DNA of 64,000 bases from Bacillus inaquosorum KCTC 13429 (GTDB lineage Bacteria; Bacillota; Bacilli; Bacillales; Bacillaceae). Below, in pieces: positions 8,451-17,160 of this stretch. The notes below the pieces were generated by a model. That model did no database searches and was not told the DNA's origin. It saw only the letters and a list, made by a program, of their open reading frames with translations. The stretch lies in NCBI RefSeq assembly GCF_000332645.1, contig NZ_AMXN01000009.1, forward strand, positions 62,001-126,000, in the 5' to 3' direction. A program made the translations under genes and the position numbers. The first letter of the stretch is position 1, and the number at the start of each line of letters is the position of its first letter.

Positions 8451-9509
8451 TCAGGCGTTCTTCCGCAGCTTCTGTTTTTCTGTTGAATCAGGCGGAAGGC
8501 TGAAAGGTATATGTTTGATATCCCGAAATGACACAAATTGTTTTTTATCTTCATCCCAAAGGCGGAATGCAAGTGATTGCAGGCTTGTTTTTAAGGTGAT
8601 TGTCGGTACATTTTTTAATGGTTCGTGATGTTCATGAGCAACTTCAAGCTTATAATTAGGCACTTTTGGACTTAAATGATGAACGTGGTGGTAACCGATA
8701 TTGCCTGTCAGCCATTGAAGCAGTTTCGGAAGTTTATAAAACGAACTGCCTTCCACAGCAGCCTGAACGTAGCTCCAGTTTTCATCTGCTTCAAAATAAG
8801 AATCTTCAAATGTATGCTGAACATAAAACAGCCACACACCGATTGAACCTGAGATCAGAAAAATTGGGCCTTGCACCAGCAAAAACGATTGCCAGCCAAA
8901 GATCAGACAGCAAGCAGCAGCCAACGCCGCAATGGCCAGATTCGTAAGGTATGTGTTTACACGCTCCTTACGTCTTGCACCTTTTTTGTTAAAACGGTTG
9001 GTGATTAGAAAAACATAAATCGGTCCGAGAATAAACATGATAAACGGATTTCTATAAAGTCTGTAAGCAAGCTTTGTTCGTCTGGATGCAGCTTTATATT
9101 CGTTTACTGTTAACATCCAGATGTCACCCGTTCCGCGTTTATCCAGGTTGCTGCTTGTTGCGTGATGAATCGAATGGCTGTGCTGCCATTGAAGATACGG
9201 GAATAAAGTCAGAACACCTGTCAGAAAACCGAGAATATGGTTATAGCGCTTTTGTTTGAAAAATGATTGATGGCAGCAGTCATGGAAGATGATAAAAATT
9301 CTTGTCAAAAATCCTGCGGCAATTACTGTTAATGCTAACGTAAGGAGATAGGAGACGTTGAGGCTGAAATAAGCCAGAAACCACAATCCGAAGAAAGGAA
9401 TAAACGTGTTCAAAAGCTGAATCAGGCTGTTTTTTGTTTCGGGCTTAGCAAAAGCGGCGACTTGCTTTGTAAGCTGTTTTTGTTTATGTGCAATGGTTTG
9501 TTCGGTCAT
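8451..9509 (-). CDS. des: Membrane phospholipid delta-5 desaturase Des (YocE)
   Basis: 352 aa integral-membrane acyl-lipid desaturase. The three di-iron histidine boxes are visible: HDCCHQ at 76-81, HSHSIHH at 110-116, and HHVHH at about 275. Hydrophobic segments lie at 35-75, 95-110 and 190-235. It introduces a cis double bond at delta-5 of phospholipid acyl chains during cold shock. First gene of the des-desK-desR operon, with paired palindromes upstream. Confidence 0.96.
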   Translation of the reverse strand: MTEQTIAHKQKQLTKQVAAFAKPETKNSLIQLLNTFIPFFGLWFLAYFSLNVSYLLTLALTVIAAGFLTRIFIIFHDCCHQSFFKQKRYNHILGFLTGVLTLFPYLQWQHSHSIHHATSSNLDKRGTGDIWMLTVNEYKAASRRTKLAYRLYRNPFIMFILGPIYVFLITNRFNKKGARRKERVNTYLTNLAIAALAAACCLIFGWQSFLLVQGPIFLISGSIGVWLFYVQHTFEDSYFEADENWSYVQAAVEGSSFYKLPKLLQWLTGNIGYHHVHHLSPKVPNYKLEVAHEHHEPLKNVPTITLKTSLQSLAFRLWDEDKKQFVSFRDIKHIPFSLPPDSTEKQKLRKNA

Positions 9510-9541
9510 AGTAAGTATCCTCTCATTGTGTGTCTCAGTTC

Positions 9542-9608
9542 AGTATACGCGAATGAGAGAAGTCCTTTGTAGTAGCACACATCATGCATGATATATGACA
9601 TTTGTCAT
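9542..9608 (-). promoter_or_regulatory. des promoter with DesR-type palindromes
   Basis: Read on the minus strand, TATACT (plus 9542-9547) is a good -10 box, but the -35 position (ACAAAG) is poor, as expected for an activated promoter. Upstream lie two palindromes: ATCATGCATGAT at 9581-9592 and ATGACATTTGTCAT at 9595-9608, side by side. The position fits the activating DesR sites, which I remember lying directly upstream of the -35 region. Confidence 0.65.
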
Positions 9609-9673
9609 GTCCTCGTGCGGCTGCATAAATGTTTACGCTGAAAAAGCTTGTAAAAAAGAAATTTACAAGCTGA

Positions 9674-10651
9674 TTAATGTTTATCGATCCATATTCGTGA
9701 TGTACCCGAAACAGCTTCAATCCTGCATGTTCCTCCTATAGGAAACGTGGCAATTGGTGAGGTGTGTCCGGCATTTATATTTGCGATGATTGGGAGGCCG
9801 GATAATTCTTTTTTTGTTCCAATCATGGCTTTCACAAGATCTATTGATACGTTTGATGCTTTCTGAAATCTGCCGATCATAATTGCCTTAACATTTGAGA
9901 AGGAGGGAAGATGGATGAGTGATTGCAGATCGCGGTCAAACATGTGGATGTCTGACATATAATCATCTTCAATCAATAAAATGGTATGTTCTGTTTCAGG
10001 AAAATACTCCGTACCCTGCAGCAAATTAAGTGTGCAAAGGTTTCCGCCAATCAAAGTGCCTTCTGCATAACCCTCTTGGATTACAATAGGGCCGTTATTA
10101 GGATAAAATTGCCTGTTTTCTTGATCCAAAAACCAGCGGTCATCGCTCCACTCGCTTGAAGGGTGAATCTCAAACGGATCGTCCGAAGCGCAGCAAGAAA
10201 GAAAATACTCTTTTGTATAATCGAGCCCTTTTTTCATTGCAAATGTTGAAAAGTGGGGACCTGAATAAGTAACAAGGCCCGTTTTTTGATAAATGGCGTT
10301 GCAAAGAGCCGTTATATCGGAATAGCCGCACAGAATTTTTGGATGCTGTTTGATTTTCTCGTAATCAAGATAACGCAGCAGCTGATTTGAATTGAAGCCG
10401 CCGAGTGTCGTTAAAATTGCTTTAACACCTGGGTCGAAAAAGGCAGCGTGCAGATCATGAACTCTTGACTCAATAGAGGATGAATCAAATTCGTTACATT
10501 CATTTGCGTGTTCAGCGATGGTTACCCGATAACCTAAGCGTTCTAACGCCGTTTTTGCTTGAATTTTTGCTTCATTTGATAATATAGACATGCTGGTCGC
10601 GGGAGACACGATCCGGATTTCGTCTCCCTTTTTCAGTTTTGAGGCGTACAT
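9674..10651 (-). CDS. yocD: YocD, MccF/LD-carboxypeptidase family (S66)
   Basis: The start is ATG 10651 (MYASKLKKGDEIRIVSPATS), which has GGAGG 5 bases upstream; 325 aa. The nucleophile elbow GYSDITAL places catalytic Ser at 111. The DRDLQSL segment and the late Glu and His (NINAGHTSP) complete a Ser-Glu-His triad. The family cleaves L,D-linked murein tetrapeptides or the amide of microcin-C-type peptides in the cytosol. It is a single gene; substrate not determinable here. Confidence 0.9.
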   Translation of the reverse strand: MYASKLKKGDEIRIVSPATSMSILSNEAKIQAKTALERLGYRVTIAEHANECNEFDSSSIESRVHDLHAAFFDPGVKAILTTLGGFNSNQLLRYLDYEKIKQHPKILCGYSDITALCNAIYQKTGLVTYSGPHFSTFAMKKGLDYTKEYFLSCCASDDPFEIHPSSEWSDDRWFLDQENRQFYPNNGPIVIQEGYAEGTLIGGNLCTLNLLQGTEYFPETEHTILLIEDDYMSDIHMFDRDLQSLIHLPSFSNVKAIMIGRFQKASNVSIDLVKAMIGTKKELSGLPIIANINAGHTSPIATFPIGGTCRIEAVSGTSRIWIDKH

Positions 10652-10715
10652 AGAATCCTCCATCAATGGTTTTACACCATTACAGCACAACTTGGCTCAT
10701 TCTTCCAGACTTTTT

Positions 10716-11213
10716 TTACAAATCAACCCACTTAATGCTGCCTGATTGTGTATCATGATCAACGCATACTTTGAATTGATGTTTTTCATAAAAATGAATC
10801 AGTCGGTCTACATGATTCCAGTCCCGCTTGGCAATGTCGCCGGTGACTTTCGGAATATTGTGGTCTCTGGCGATATCTTTTAAATATTTCATGCAAATGG
10901 AACCAAACCCGTGATTCGGAGGGCCTTTTATGTCGCCGATATGAATGACATCGTCCTTGTAAGACGCTACAAGTGAAAAACAGCCTTTTCCTCTATAAGC
11001 CGTTTTACAATCGGTAAGCATAATTTTGCATGTTTGGCCATCATCAATCGAGGAAACAATCATCCACTCATCATGTTTCGATTGATCAATACCAAGCACT
11101 TTGGCATCTTTAGATAGATCCTTCATATTCTCCTGCATGCGGTAAATTTGAAATTCTAAATCATTTAGTTCTTCTTCAAGTTCTTGGCGATTTTTTTCTT
11201 CAGCAGTAAACAA
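10716..11213 (-). CDS. yocC: YocC, GNAT-like protein
   Basis: The start is TTG 11213, 7 bases from AAAGGAG; the earlier in-frame TTG at 11219 sits against it. About 165 aa. An N-terminal coiled coil (EEKNRQELEEELNDLEFQIYRMQ, in parts) precedes an acetyltransferase-like fold. GPPNHGFGSICMKYLKDIAR resembles the acetyl-CoA loop and helix, and HVDRLIHFYEKHQFKV resembles motif B. A GNAT assignment is reasonable; the substrate is unknown. Confidence 0.82.
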   Translation of the reverse strand: MFTAEEKNRQELEEELNDLEFQIYRMQENMKDLSKDAKVLGIDQSKHDEWMIVSSIDDGQTCKIMLTDCKTAYRGKGCFSLVASYKDDVIHIGDIKGPPNHGFGSICMKYLKDIARDHNIPKVTGDIAKRDWNHVDRLIHFYEKHQFKVCVDHDTQSGSIKWVDL

Positions 11214-11382
11214 GATCAAACTCCTTTCAAAATCAGCTTAGAAACACAATTATCAATTGTATTAGATGAGAAGGGCATTGTAAACAACAAATCCATTATT
11301 ACTAGAATTTAGCGCAAAGTAAGGTTTGACCGTTTTTAAGAGAGGAAAAAGAAAACTAACCTGTGAAAAAGGAGGAATCGGA

Positions 11383-12165
11383 ATGGCGATTGATTCATTG
11401 ATTAAGAAATTACAGTATGTCCGATTGGAGCCGCCGGATAAAATTCTCTCCCTATATCTCAATACAGACATGAGGGATCCAGATCAGCAGGGGGGAGAAT
11501 GGAAAATTGCCTTAAAGTCGGGATTCGGCAGATTGAAAGAGTATTTGGCAGCAAGTGATCCAGAGGAAGAGAAGTGTCTGGATGGAATCAGAACGAAAAT
11601 TGACCAATACCTCAATGAAATGGGAAAAGACATGCCCCGCAGTCTCGTATTTTTTGTTTCTGACAGCGGCATATGGGAACCAATTAAACTTCAAATCCCT
11701 GTAGAAACAAGATTTTACTGGGAAGAAACAGCTGTTCTGGATCAGCTGAAGGATCTGCGCCAAACGTACCCAAGTACGGCGTTTATTTTAACTCAGCAGC
11801 ATGAAGTGAAAATTATTGAAACCATTTTAGGTAAAATTGAGGAGGTGGAGCATTATGAGTATGATATCATCAATGAGTCTTGGGAGAATTGCCATTCCTC
11901 TGTAAACAAAGCGGCACCATTTGAAGAGAACCAAATGAGGGAACATGTAACGGAGAATCAAACGAGACTGTATAAGCGTCTGGCTGCCAATCTTGATCAA
12001 AAAGCTGCCACAAAAAGATGGGAACGAATGGTCATCGCCGGTGATAAAGAAACGGCCGATATCTTGGATCAGCATATGAATAAACCGATTCATTCAAAAA
12101 TCCAAAAGAACCTGCTGAATGAAAATGAATATAAGGTCGTTGAGCATTTGATCAAAGAGGCATAA
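11383..12165 (+). CDS. yocB: YocB, hypothetical VLRF/eRF1-like protein
   Basis: ATG 11383 has a consensus AAAGGAGG; 260 aa, soluble. LSLYLNTD near the N terminus and the central segment VETRFYWEETAVLDQLKDL...TAFILTQQHEVKIIETILGKI resemble the bacterial eRF1-like (baeRF/VLRF1) family. The C-terminal half (RLYKRLAANLDQKAATKRWERMVIAGDKETADILDQ) also fits that family. A role in ribosome-associated stress is an inference only. Monocistronic and divergent from yocC. Confidence 0.82.
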   Translation: MAIDSLIKKLQYVRLEPPDKILSLYLNTDMRDPDQQGGEWKIALKSGFGRLKEYLAASDPEEEKCLDGIRTKIDQYLNEMGKDMPRSLVFFVSDSGIWEPIKLQIPVETRFYWEETAVLDQLKDLRQTYPSTAFILTQQHEVKIIETILGKIEEVEHYEYDIINESWENCHSSVNKAAPFEENQMREHVTENQTRLYKRLAANLDQKAATKRWERMVIAGDKETADILDQHMNKPIHSKIQKNLLNENEYKVVEHLIKEA

Positions 12166-12302
12166 ATCTAACAGGGCCGGGGCTGAAAGCCGCCGGCCTT
12201 TGAAGTGTGTCTAATTTCTGACGAAGCAATCGAAAACGTTGACATCTTCTTTGAATTTGCATACGATTTGGATAGCCAGTACAAATTAGGAGAGGTCATC
12301 AA

Positions 12303-12839
12303 ATGAATCAAACAGAAAATAAACCGAAAAATTATACGGGGATTGTCCTTACGCTGACAGTTCTGATTAACGGTTTAATCGCAGTGCTGTTTTTTATGCC
12401 TAAATTAGATCAGTTCAGCCATGCGAATATTCACATTTTGCCAATGCTGAATGCGATATTCAACAGCTTTACATTTATCTTCTTATTGGCCGCGCTGATT
12501 ATGATTAAACAGAAAAATATCAAAGCTCATAAACGCTTTATTTTAGCCGCTTTCACAACAACATTACTATTTTTGATTTGCTATGTTACTTACCATTCGA
12601 TTGCGGAGAATACGCTTTATGGCGGAGAAGGTATCATGCGCCCGATTTACTTCTTTATTTTAATTACACATATCTGCCTTTCTGCAATCATTGTGCCGCT
12701 TGCACTGTTTACGCTGATCAGAGGCTTCAGCATGCAGGTGGAGCGCCATAAAAAAATTGCCAGATGGACAATGCCTCTATGGCTGTATGTAAGTCTTACA
12801 GGCGTTATTGTATATCTGATGATATCACCGTATTATTAA
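12303..12839 (+). CDS. yozB: YozB, DUF420 membrane protein
   Basis: 178 aa from ATG 12303, with AGGAGAGG upstream. Five hydrophobic helices (about 15-34, 52-70, 82-101, 120-143, 155-175) and conserved His residues (HANIHILPML, KAHKRFIL, ITHICLS, VERHKKIARWTMP) are hallmarks of DUF420. The family is related to cytochrome-oxidase assembly factors such as CtaM. Cytoplasmic membrane; single gene ending in a strong terminator. Confidence 0.88.
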   Translation: MNQTENKPKNYTGIVLTLTVLINGLIAVLFFMPKLDQFSHANIHILPMLNAIFNSFTFIFLLAALIMIKQKNIKAHKRFILAAFTTTLLFLICYVTYHSIAENTLYGGEGIMRPIYFFILITHICLSAIIVPLALFTLIRGFSMQVERHKKIARWTMPLWLYVSLTGVIVYLMISPYY

Positions 12840-12865
12840 AAGCCATACTGAGTATGGCTTTTTTT
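12838..12865 (+). terminator. Terminator after yozB
   Basis: AAAAGCCATACT / AGTATGGCTTTTTTT. Confidence 0.9.
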
Positions 12866-12882
12866 GAGCTTGTAAACATGAC

Positions 12883-12910
12883 AAAAGCCCAAATCAGTTT
12901 TTGGGCTTTT
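12883..12910 (-). terminator. Terminator after yocA
   Basis: AAAAGCCCAAA / TTTGGGCTTTTG, converging on the yozB terminator. Confidence 0.8.
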
Positions 12911-12930
12911 GTCAGTAAATTGATAGACTC

Positions 12931-13608
12931 CTATTCATGAGCCTTTGATTCCATGGTTTCAAGTGTTGCAACCTGCAAAGATTCTTCAACAGTTTTTGTT
13001 TTTTCTTTTACTTTTTCTGCATACGTGTAATCACCGTAGCAATACGGATAGCGGAAATTATTTGCATTTCCCCCGCAAGTATACAGCTCGGGATTTTTTT
13101 TGACTTGCTGCTCGGAGTATTGTTTTGCCAATTCCTCAGTATGCGTTCCTCCATGTTCAGCTACAAAATCAATATAACCTGCCCCCATGTTGTAGCTTTG
13201 AATTATTGTATCCAAATCTACACCTTTTTCCTTACCGGTCTTGTACATGAGGGTAAATTGCTTGATGCCTTGTTTAACACTGAGTTGAGGGTCTGTTATC
13301 TCATTGCGTTTTAACCCCAGAGATTCAGAGGACTGCATGGGATCATTGCCTTTTCCTTTTGACTCCTGATACATCATGCCAAGTATGAGTGATGTATAAT
13401 TAGAGAGTCCTTGGTTTTCAAGCTCGTCTTCCACCAGCGGTTTATAATCGGTTAAACGTTCCAAAACAATCGTTTTTGTATCGATCGGAAGTTTTTTGAT
13501 TAAATCCCGGTTGAAAAAAAGCAAGACCAATAAAAAAGAGGCGATGACAAAGACAAAAATCATCATAAAACCCGCAGCAGCGAAACAGCCTTTTCTCTTT
13601 TTCTTCAC
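12931..13608 (-). CDS. yocA: YocA, membrane-anchored lytic transglycosylase-like protein
   Basis: 225 aa. The N terminus is basic (KKKRKG) followed by one membrane helix (about 10-34), so the catalytic domain faces outward. The SLT-like part reads LILGMMYQESKGKGNDPMQSSE (catalytic Glu in YQESKG), then IKQFTLMYKTGKEKGVDLDTIIQSYNMGAGY, the conserved lysozyme-fold motifs. It should cleave glycan strands in the wall. The family occurs in phages and conjugative elements, but here it sits in stable chromosome. Confidence 0.88.
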   Translation of the reverse strand: MKKKRKGCFAAAGFMMIFVFVIASFLLVLLFFNRDLIKKLPIDTKTIVLERLTDYKPLVEDELENQGLSNYTSLILGMMYQESKGKGNDPMQSSESLGLKRNEITDPQLSVKQGIKQFTLMYKTGKEKGVDLDTIIQSYNMGAGYIDFVAEHGGTHTEELAKQYSEQQVKKNPELYTCGGNANNFRYPYCYGDYTYAEKVKEKTKTVEESLQVATLETMESKAHE

Positions 13609-13800
13609 TGTGTTTCACCCTCAATGTTTGGAGCAGTATGACCTTTTTATTATGACACAGAACGGTATATCAGACCAAGTAAAAACCTGATTTGAAACAT
13701 AAATTTAAACTATGAGATTGAATTGGAACACGAGCAAGCTGGTTTGCACTCAAGCACATTTGTTATAAGATAAAACTATGAATAAAGAAAGGTGATACAT

Positions 13801-14124
13801 ATGACTGAATTTAGAGAAACGGAACGGGCGGCTGCTGATCTGGACGAGGAGACGCTGTTTCTCGTCGCGCAAACATTCAAAGCGCTTTCTGATCCTACCA
13901 GAATCAGAATTCTCCATTTATTATCCCAGGGTGAACATGCTGTAAACGGAATTGCAGAAAAGCTGAATTTACTGCAATCCACAGTTTCCCACCAGCTTAG
14001 ATTCTTAAAAAATCTCCGGCTTGTAAAATCGCGCAGAGAAGGAACATCTATTTATTACTCTCCGGAGGATGAACACGTTTTAGATGTTCTCCAGCAAATG
14101 ATCCATCATACACAACACGATTAA
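13801..14124 (+). CDS. czrA: Zinc/cobalt-sensing ArsR-family repressor CzrA (YozA)
   Basis: 107 aa from ATG 13801, behind AAAGGTG; the ATG at 13792 has no site. A winged-helix ArsR fold is clear ([20 protein letters not shown]...[25 protein letters not shown]). The C-terminal helix [20 protein letters not shown] carries the Asp and His ligands of the alpha-5 metal site. It represses metal efflux genes (cadA, czcD) until zinc, cobalt or cadmium binds. The target genes are not in this window. Confidence 0.92.
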   Translation: MTEFRETERAAADLDEETLFLVAQTFKALSDPTRIRILHLLSQGEHAVNGIAEKLNLLQSTVSHQLRFLKNLRLVKSRREGTSIYYSPEDEHVLDVLQQMIHHTQHD

Positions 14125-14173
14125 AAAAGACACCCTTGCTCAATCGCTGCTAGCGGGCAAGGATGTCTTTTTC
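14123..14173. terminator. Bidirectional terminator between czrA and yobW
   Basis: AAAAAAGACACCCTTGC pairs with GCAAGGATGTCTTTTT; A- and T-tracts on both sides let it serve both converging genes. The yobW stop lies in its loop. Confidence 0.8.
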
Positions 14174-14695
14174 TTTATCGTGTCCGTTCTGATCGAGTTC
14201 GTTTCTGCTGAGTTTGATGACAAAAGAAGAAAACCCGATATAATAAACGGCTATCAGAAAAAAGACGCCAATTGTCAGAGGATCAGTTCCGATTGACTGA
14301 CTGTAAGAGCCAAGGCTGTTTAGATCAGGCGAGGTAAGATAAAGCTCTGTCACTCGATACAGAAATCTTGATAAAAACAAGGTTAAGAGTATCACTTCTA
14401 CCCAAATATGAGTCCGAAAATAGATTTTTCCTCTGCGTTTTTCAAAGGAGATGTTTTTCTTAGCGAAAAAGACAAGGAGCCATCCGCCAAGAATGCCCAA
14501 AATGAGAGATCCATATAAAAAAGGGTGAGTGATGCTGAAGACCGAAAGACCAAAAGCAAACAGCGAGAAAAGAATCATACGGGTGAACAGCCAGTGAGGT
14601 TTCAGCGGCTGATATCCGATGGACCTTTTAATTTTTTTATACAGAAAAAAGATAATAATCATGGCAGGATAAACGCTCTGAAGTGTAAGATGCAT
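14150..14695 (-). CDS. yobW: YobW, sporulation membrane protein
   Basis: 181 aa with four or five hydrophobic helices (about 5-18, 32-50, 55-73, 95-115, 140-160) and the charged tail RNELDQNGHDKEKD. In B. subtilis 168 yobW is a sigma-K-dependent mother-cell gene of unknown function. The sequence gives no catalytic motif. Converges on czrA. Confidence 0.8.
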   Translation of the reverse strand: MHLTLQSVYPAMIIIFFLYKKIKRSIGYQPLKPHWLFTRMILFSLFAFGLSVFSITHPFLYGSLILGILGGWLLVFFAKKNISFEKRRGKIYFRTHIWVEVILLTLFLSRFLYRVTELYLTSPDLNSLGSYSQSIGTDPLTIGVFFLIAVYYIGFSSFVIKLSRNELDQNGHDKEKDILAR

Positions 14696-14903
14696 GATGT
14701 GAAATCCCCTCCGTTGAGAAGTGTATGCTTATCCGGTTCGAAATAGTAGTTGAAATCAAATACTGAACATAAAAAAGAAGGGGAAACCCCTGCTTTCATA
14801 ACATATGCGAGGTGTCTTTGGGCCGCATAATAGATATGCCCAAGCTTTATAAAAATGTTATGATTGAATTTGTTGGAAATGAAAAGAAGAAAAGGTGCAC
14901 AGA

Positions 14904-15842
14904 ATGAAACTGGAACGTTTGTTAGCGATTGTTGTGTTATTAATCAGCAAAAAACAAGTGCAGGCTGCTGAACTTGCTGAGCTATTTGAAGTATCCGTCA
15001 GAACAATTTACCGTGATATTGATACGATCAATAGAGCTGGTATTCCGATTGTGACCTCACAGGGCGCCGGGGGCGGAATTGGCATTATGGAAACGTATCG
15101 GCTTGAGAGAGAGTGGCTGAAAGAGGAGGAGCTGTTTGCGATTGCGTCCGCTTTGCAGAGTGTCTCTTCCATGTGTGAACCTGCTTCTCACAGCACAGCT
15201 TATCAAAAAATTAAGCACCTCATACCGGAGCAATCTGCTGAAGCATTTAAGCATCAAACAGAAAAATGGTTTATTGACATGACGGCTTGGGGCCATACTG
15301 AGGATCAAAAGGCACTTCGTGAGAAAATCAGTGCCGCCATCGATCAATTGTCAACGATATCATTTACATATACGAACGCAAGCGGGGAAACACTTCTTCG
15401 TGAAACAGAACCCTACACATTGGTTTGCAAGGCAGGGCGCTGGTATTTATACGCCTATTGTCTGGTTAGAAACGATTTTCGCTTTTTTAAACTTAACCGG
15501 ATGAAAGATATGGCCATTTTACAAAATTCCTTTATCAGAAAAGACATTCAGCTGGATACCTTGCCGTGGGATAGGAATTGGTACGAAAAGGACCGTTTAA
15601 CTGAACTGGTTATTCTTGTTCAGCAGCCAGCACGTCAGCGCATACGTGAATGGTTCGGATCTGAGGTTCTTCATTGTGATGAAGATGAAAACTGCCGGGC
15701 AGTGATTTCTCTTCCAGAAGATCAATGGCTGATCGGTTTTTTGCTGCAGTTCGGAAAGGATATTGAGGTTTTGGAACCTCTTCATATACGGGATAAAGTA
15801 AAAGATACCATTCATCAAATGCAAAAAGTATATGAAACCTGA
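14904..15842 (+). CDS. yobV: YobV, HTH-WYL transcriptional regulator
   Basis: The start is ATG 14904 (MKLERLLAIVVLLISKKQVQ), following AAAGGTG; 312 aa. The N-terminal HTH_11 (about 5-60: LAELFEVSVRTIYRDIDTINRAGIP) is typical of the DeoR/YafY group. A WYL-like ligand domain follows at about 140-225 (RWYLYAYCLVRNDFRFFKLNRM), then a WCX segment. Likely a ligand-responsive regulator of its neighbour yobU. A terminator-like CCTGACA / TGTCAGG hairpin lies in the 55 bases before yobU. Confidence 0.85.
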   Translation: MKLERLLAIVVLLISKKQVQAAELAELFEVSVRTIYRDIDTINRAGIPIVTSQGAGGGIGIMETYRLEREWLKEEELFAIASALQSVSSMCEPASHSTAYQKIKHLIPEQSAEAFKHQTEKWFIDMTAWGHTEDQKALREKISAAIDQLSTISFTYTNASGETLLRETEPYTLVCKAGRWYLYAYCLVRNDFRFFKLNRMKDMAILQNSFIRKDIQLDTLPWDRNWYEKDRLTELVILVQQPARQRIREWFGSEVLHCDEDENCRAVISLPEDQWLIGFLLQFGKDIEVLEPLHIRDKVKDTIHQMQKVYET

Positions 15843-15868
15843 CACACTGCTGTCAGGTTTCTTTTTTT
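15836..15868 (+). terminator. Terminator after yobV
   Basis: AACCTGACA / TGTCAGGTT followed by a T7 tract. Confidence 0.75.
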
Positions 15869-15895
15869 ATAATCTAGGTAAAAAGGAGGGAACAT

Positions 15896-16378
15896 ATGAG
15901 TTTTTCACATATAACAGACTTAAAACAGAAACGGTTTGCCGGACTATCACAGCGGACAAGCAACGCATTGGAAATGACAGAAGAAAGGCGGATCCCGGCC
16001 CTATGGGATCAATTCTGGCAGCAGGATATGAGGATTCTTTTCTCACAGGCTGAAAAAGATCAAAGCATTATCGCCTTATATTCCAATTACGAACAGGAGA
16101 CGAATGGGTTTTACACATTTTCAGTCGGAGCGTTTCAGGAGGACAGCGGGACTCTTCCGGAACCGTATGAAAACATTGATTTGCCGGCTTCCGCTTATGC
16201 CGTTTTCACTTCCAGAATCGGCCCTATTGAAGAGATTGTGTATGAAACGTGGAAGGAAATTTGGACTTGGGATAAGCGTCATCTGCGTACATTTACAGGC
16301 GACTTTGAGATGTATGATCAAAGTGCAGCAGTACCTCAACGGGCGCAAGTTAATATATATGTCGCCATAAAAAATTGA
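15896..16378 (+). CDS. yobU: YobU, GyrI-like effector-binding protein
   Basis: 160 aa from ATG 15896, behind AAAGGAGGG. The segment SYAV...SRIGPIEEIVYETWKEIW resembles the GyrI/SoxS-type small-molecule-binding domain (AraC_E_bind), and it ends in the domain's usual YDQ...AQVNIYVAIK strands. It has no DNA-binding domain, so it may bind or hydrolyse a ligand for YobV, the gene before it. Soluble. Confidence 0.82.
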   Translation: MSFSHITDLKQKRFAGLSQRTSNALEMTEERRIPALWDQFWQQDMRILFSQAEKDQSIIALYSNYEQETNGFYTFSVGAFQEDSGTLPEPYENIDLPASAYAVFTSRIGPIEEIVYETWKEIWTWDKRHLRTFTGDFEMYDQSAAVPQRAQVNIYVAIKN

Positions 16379-16385
16379 AAAACTC

Positions 16386-16432
16386 TTGAAAAACTAATGG
16401 TGTTAGTTATAATGAAACTAATGCCATTAGTT
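16386..16432 (+). promoter_or_regulatory. yobT-yobS promoter with two operator palindromes
   Basis: TTGAAA (16386-16391), 16-bp spacer and TATAAT (16408-16413). The spacer holds ACTAATGGTGTTAGT (16393-16407), and downstream of the -10 lies AACTAATGCCATTAGTT (16416-16432). The same ACTAAT/ATTAGT arms occur twice, bracketing the -10. The TetR-family YobS, encoded in the same operon, is the obvious candidate to bind here. Confidence 0.75.
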
Positions 16433-16454
16433 TTTTGTTAGGGGGAATAAAAAG

Positions 16455-17156
16455 ATGAGAGTTACCCAGAATCAAACGGTTTGGCAGCTGACTTTTTTTC
16501 CAGTTTTGTTTCCGGTCAATTGCTATTTAGTAGAGGAAGAAAACGAAGTCACCCTTATTGATGCCGCAATTCCAGGCAGCTATAAAGGAATTATTCAAGC
16601 TGTAAATCAGCTAGGAAAACCGCTTCAGCATATTTTACTGACCCATGCACATGGGGATCATGTCGGATCACTGGATACATTGACACAAGCGTTTCCTCAT
16701 GCAAAGGTGATGATCTCAGAACGGGATTCTTTTCTGCTGCAAGGTGATACATCCTTGCGTCATGATGAGCCGCAGACACCTATAAAAGGAGGTATTCCGA
16801 AACACGTGCAAACAAAGCCTCACCAGCTGCTGACGGGCGGTGAAACAATTGGTTCTCTGCTTGCAATTCCAACACCGGGCCATACACCGGGCAGCATGTC
16901 ATTTCTTGATACAAGAAACGGCATTATAATAGCAGGAGATGCCTTTCAATCACGCGGAGGAATCGCTGTATCAGGACAGGTAAAATGGACGTTTCCTTTT
17001 CCTGCCTTCGCCACATGGAATAAGGAGAAGGCCATCAAAAGCGCACAATTGCTCGCCGACAAGGCGCCTTCCTGTCTCGCTGTCGGACATGGGAATTTTC
17101 TGAGATCACCCTCAGAGCGGATGCGACAGGCGATACAAAAAGCAAAGAAAGGATGA
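16455..17156 (+). CDS. yobT: YobT, metallo-beta-lactamase-fold hydrolase
   Basis: 233 aa from ATG 16455, with AGGGGGAAT upstream. Metal motif THAHGDHVGS at about 62-71, the second His in PTPGHTPGSMSF at about 141, the Asp in IIAGDAF and the late GHG (AVGHGNF) are all in place, so it is a complete binuclear zinc hydrolase. Substrate unknown; family members include glyoxalase II-like and lactonase enzymes. The stop is 4 bases before yobS, indicating an operon. Confidence 0.88.
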   Translation: MRVTQNQTVWQLTFFPVLFPVNCYLVEEENEVTLIDAAIPGSYKGIIQAVNQLGKPLQHILLTHAHGDHVGSLDTLTQAFPHAKVMISERDSFLLQGDTSLRHDEPQTPIKGGIPKHVQTKPHQLLTGGETIGSLLAIPTPGHTPGSMSFLDTRNGIIIAGDAFQSRGGIAVSGQVKWTFPFPAFATWNKEKAIKSAQLLADKAPSCLAVGHGNFLRSPSERMRQAIQKAKKG

Positions 17157-17160
17157 TAGC

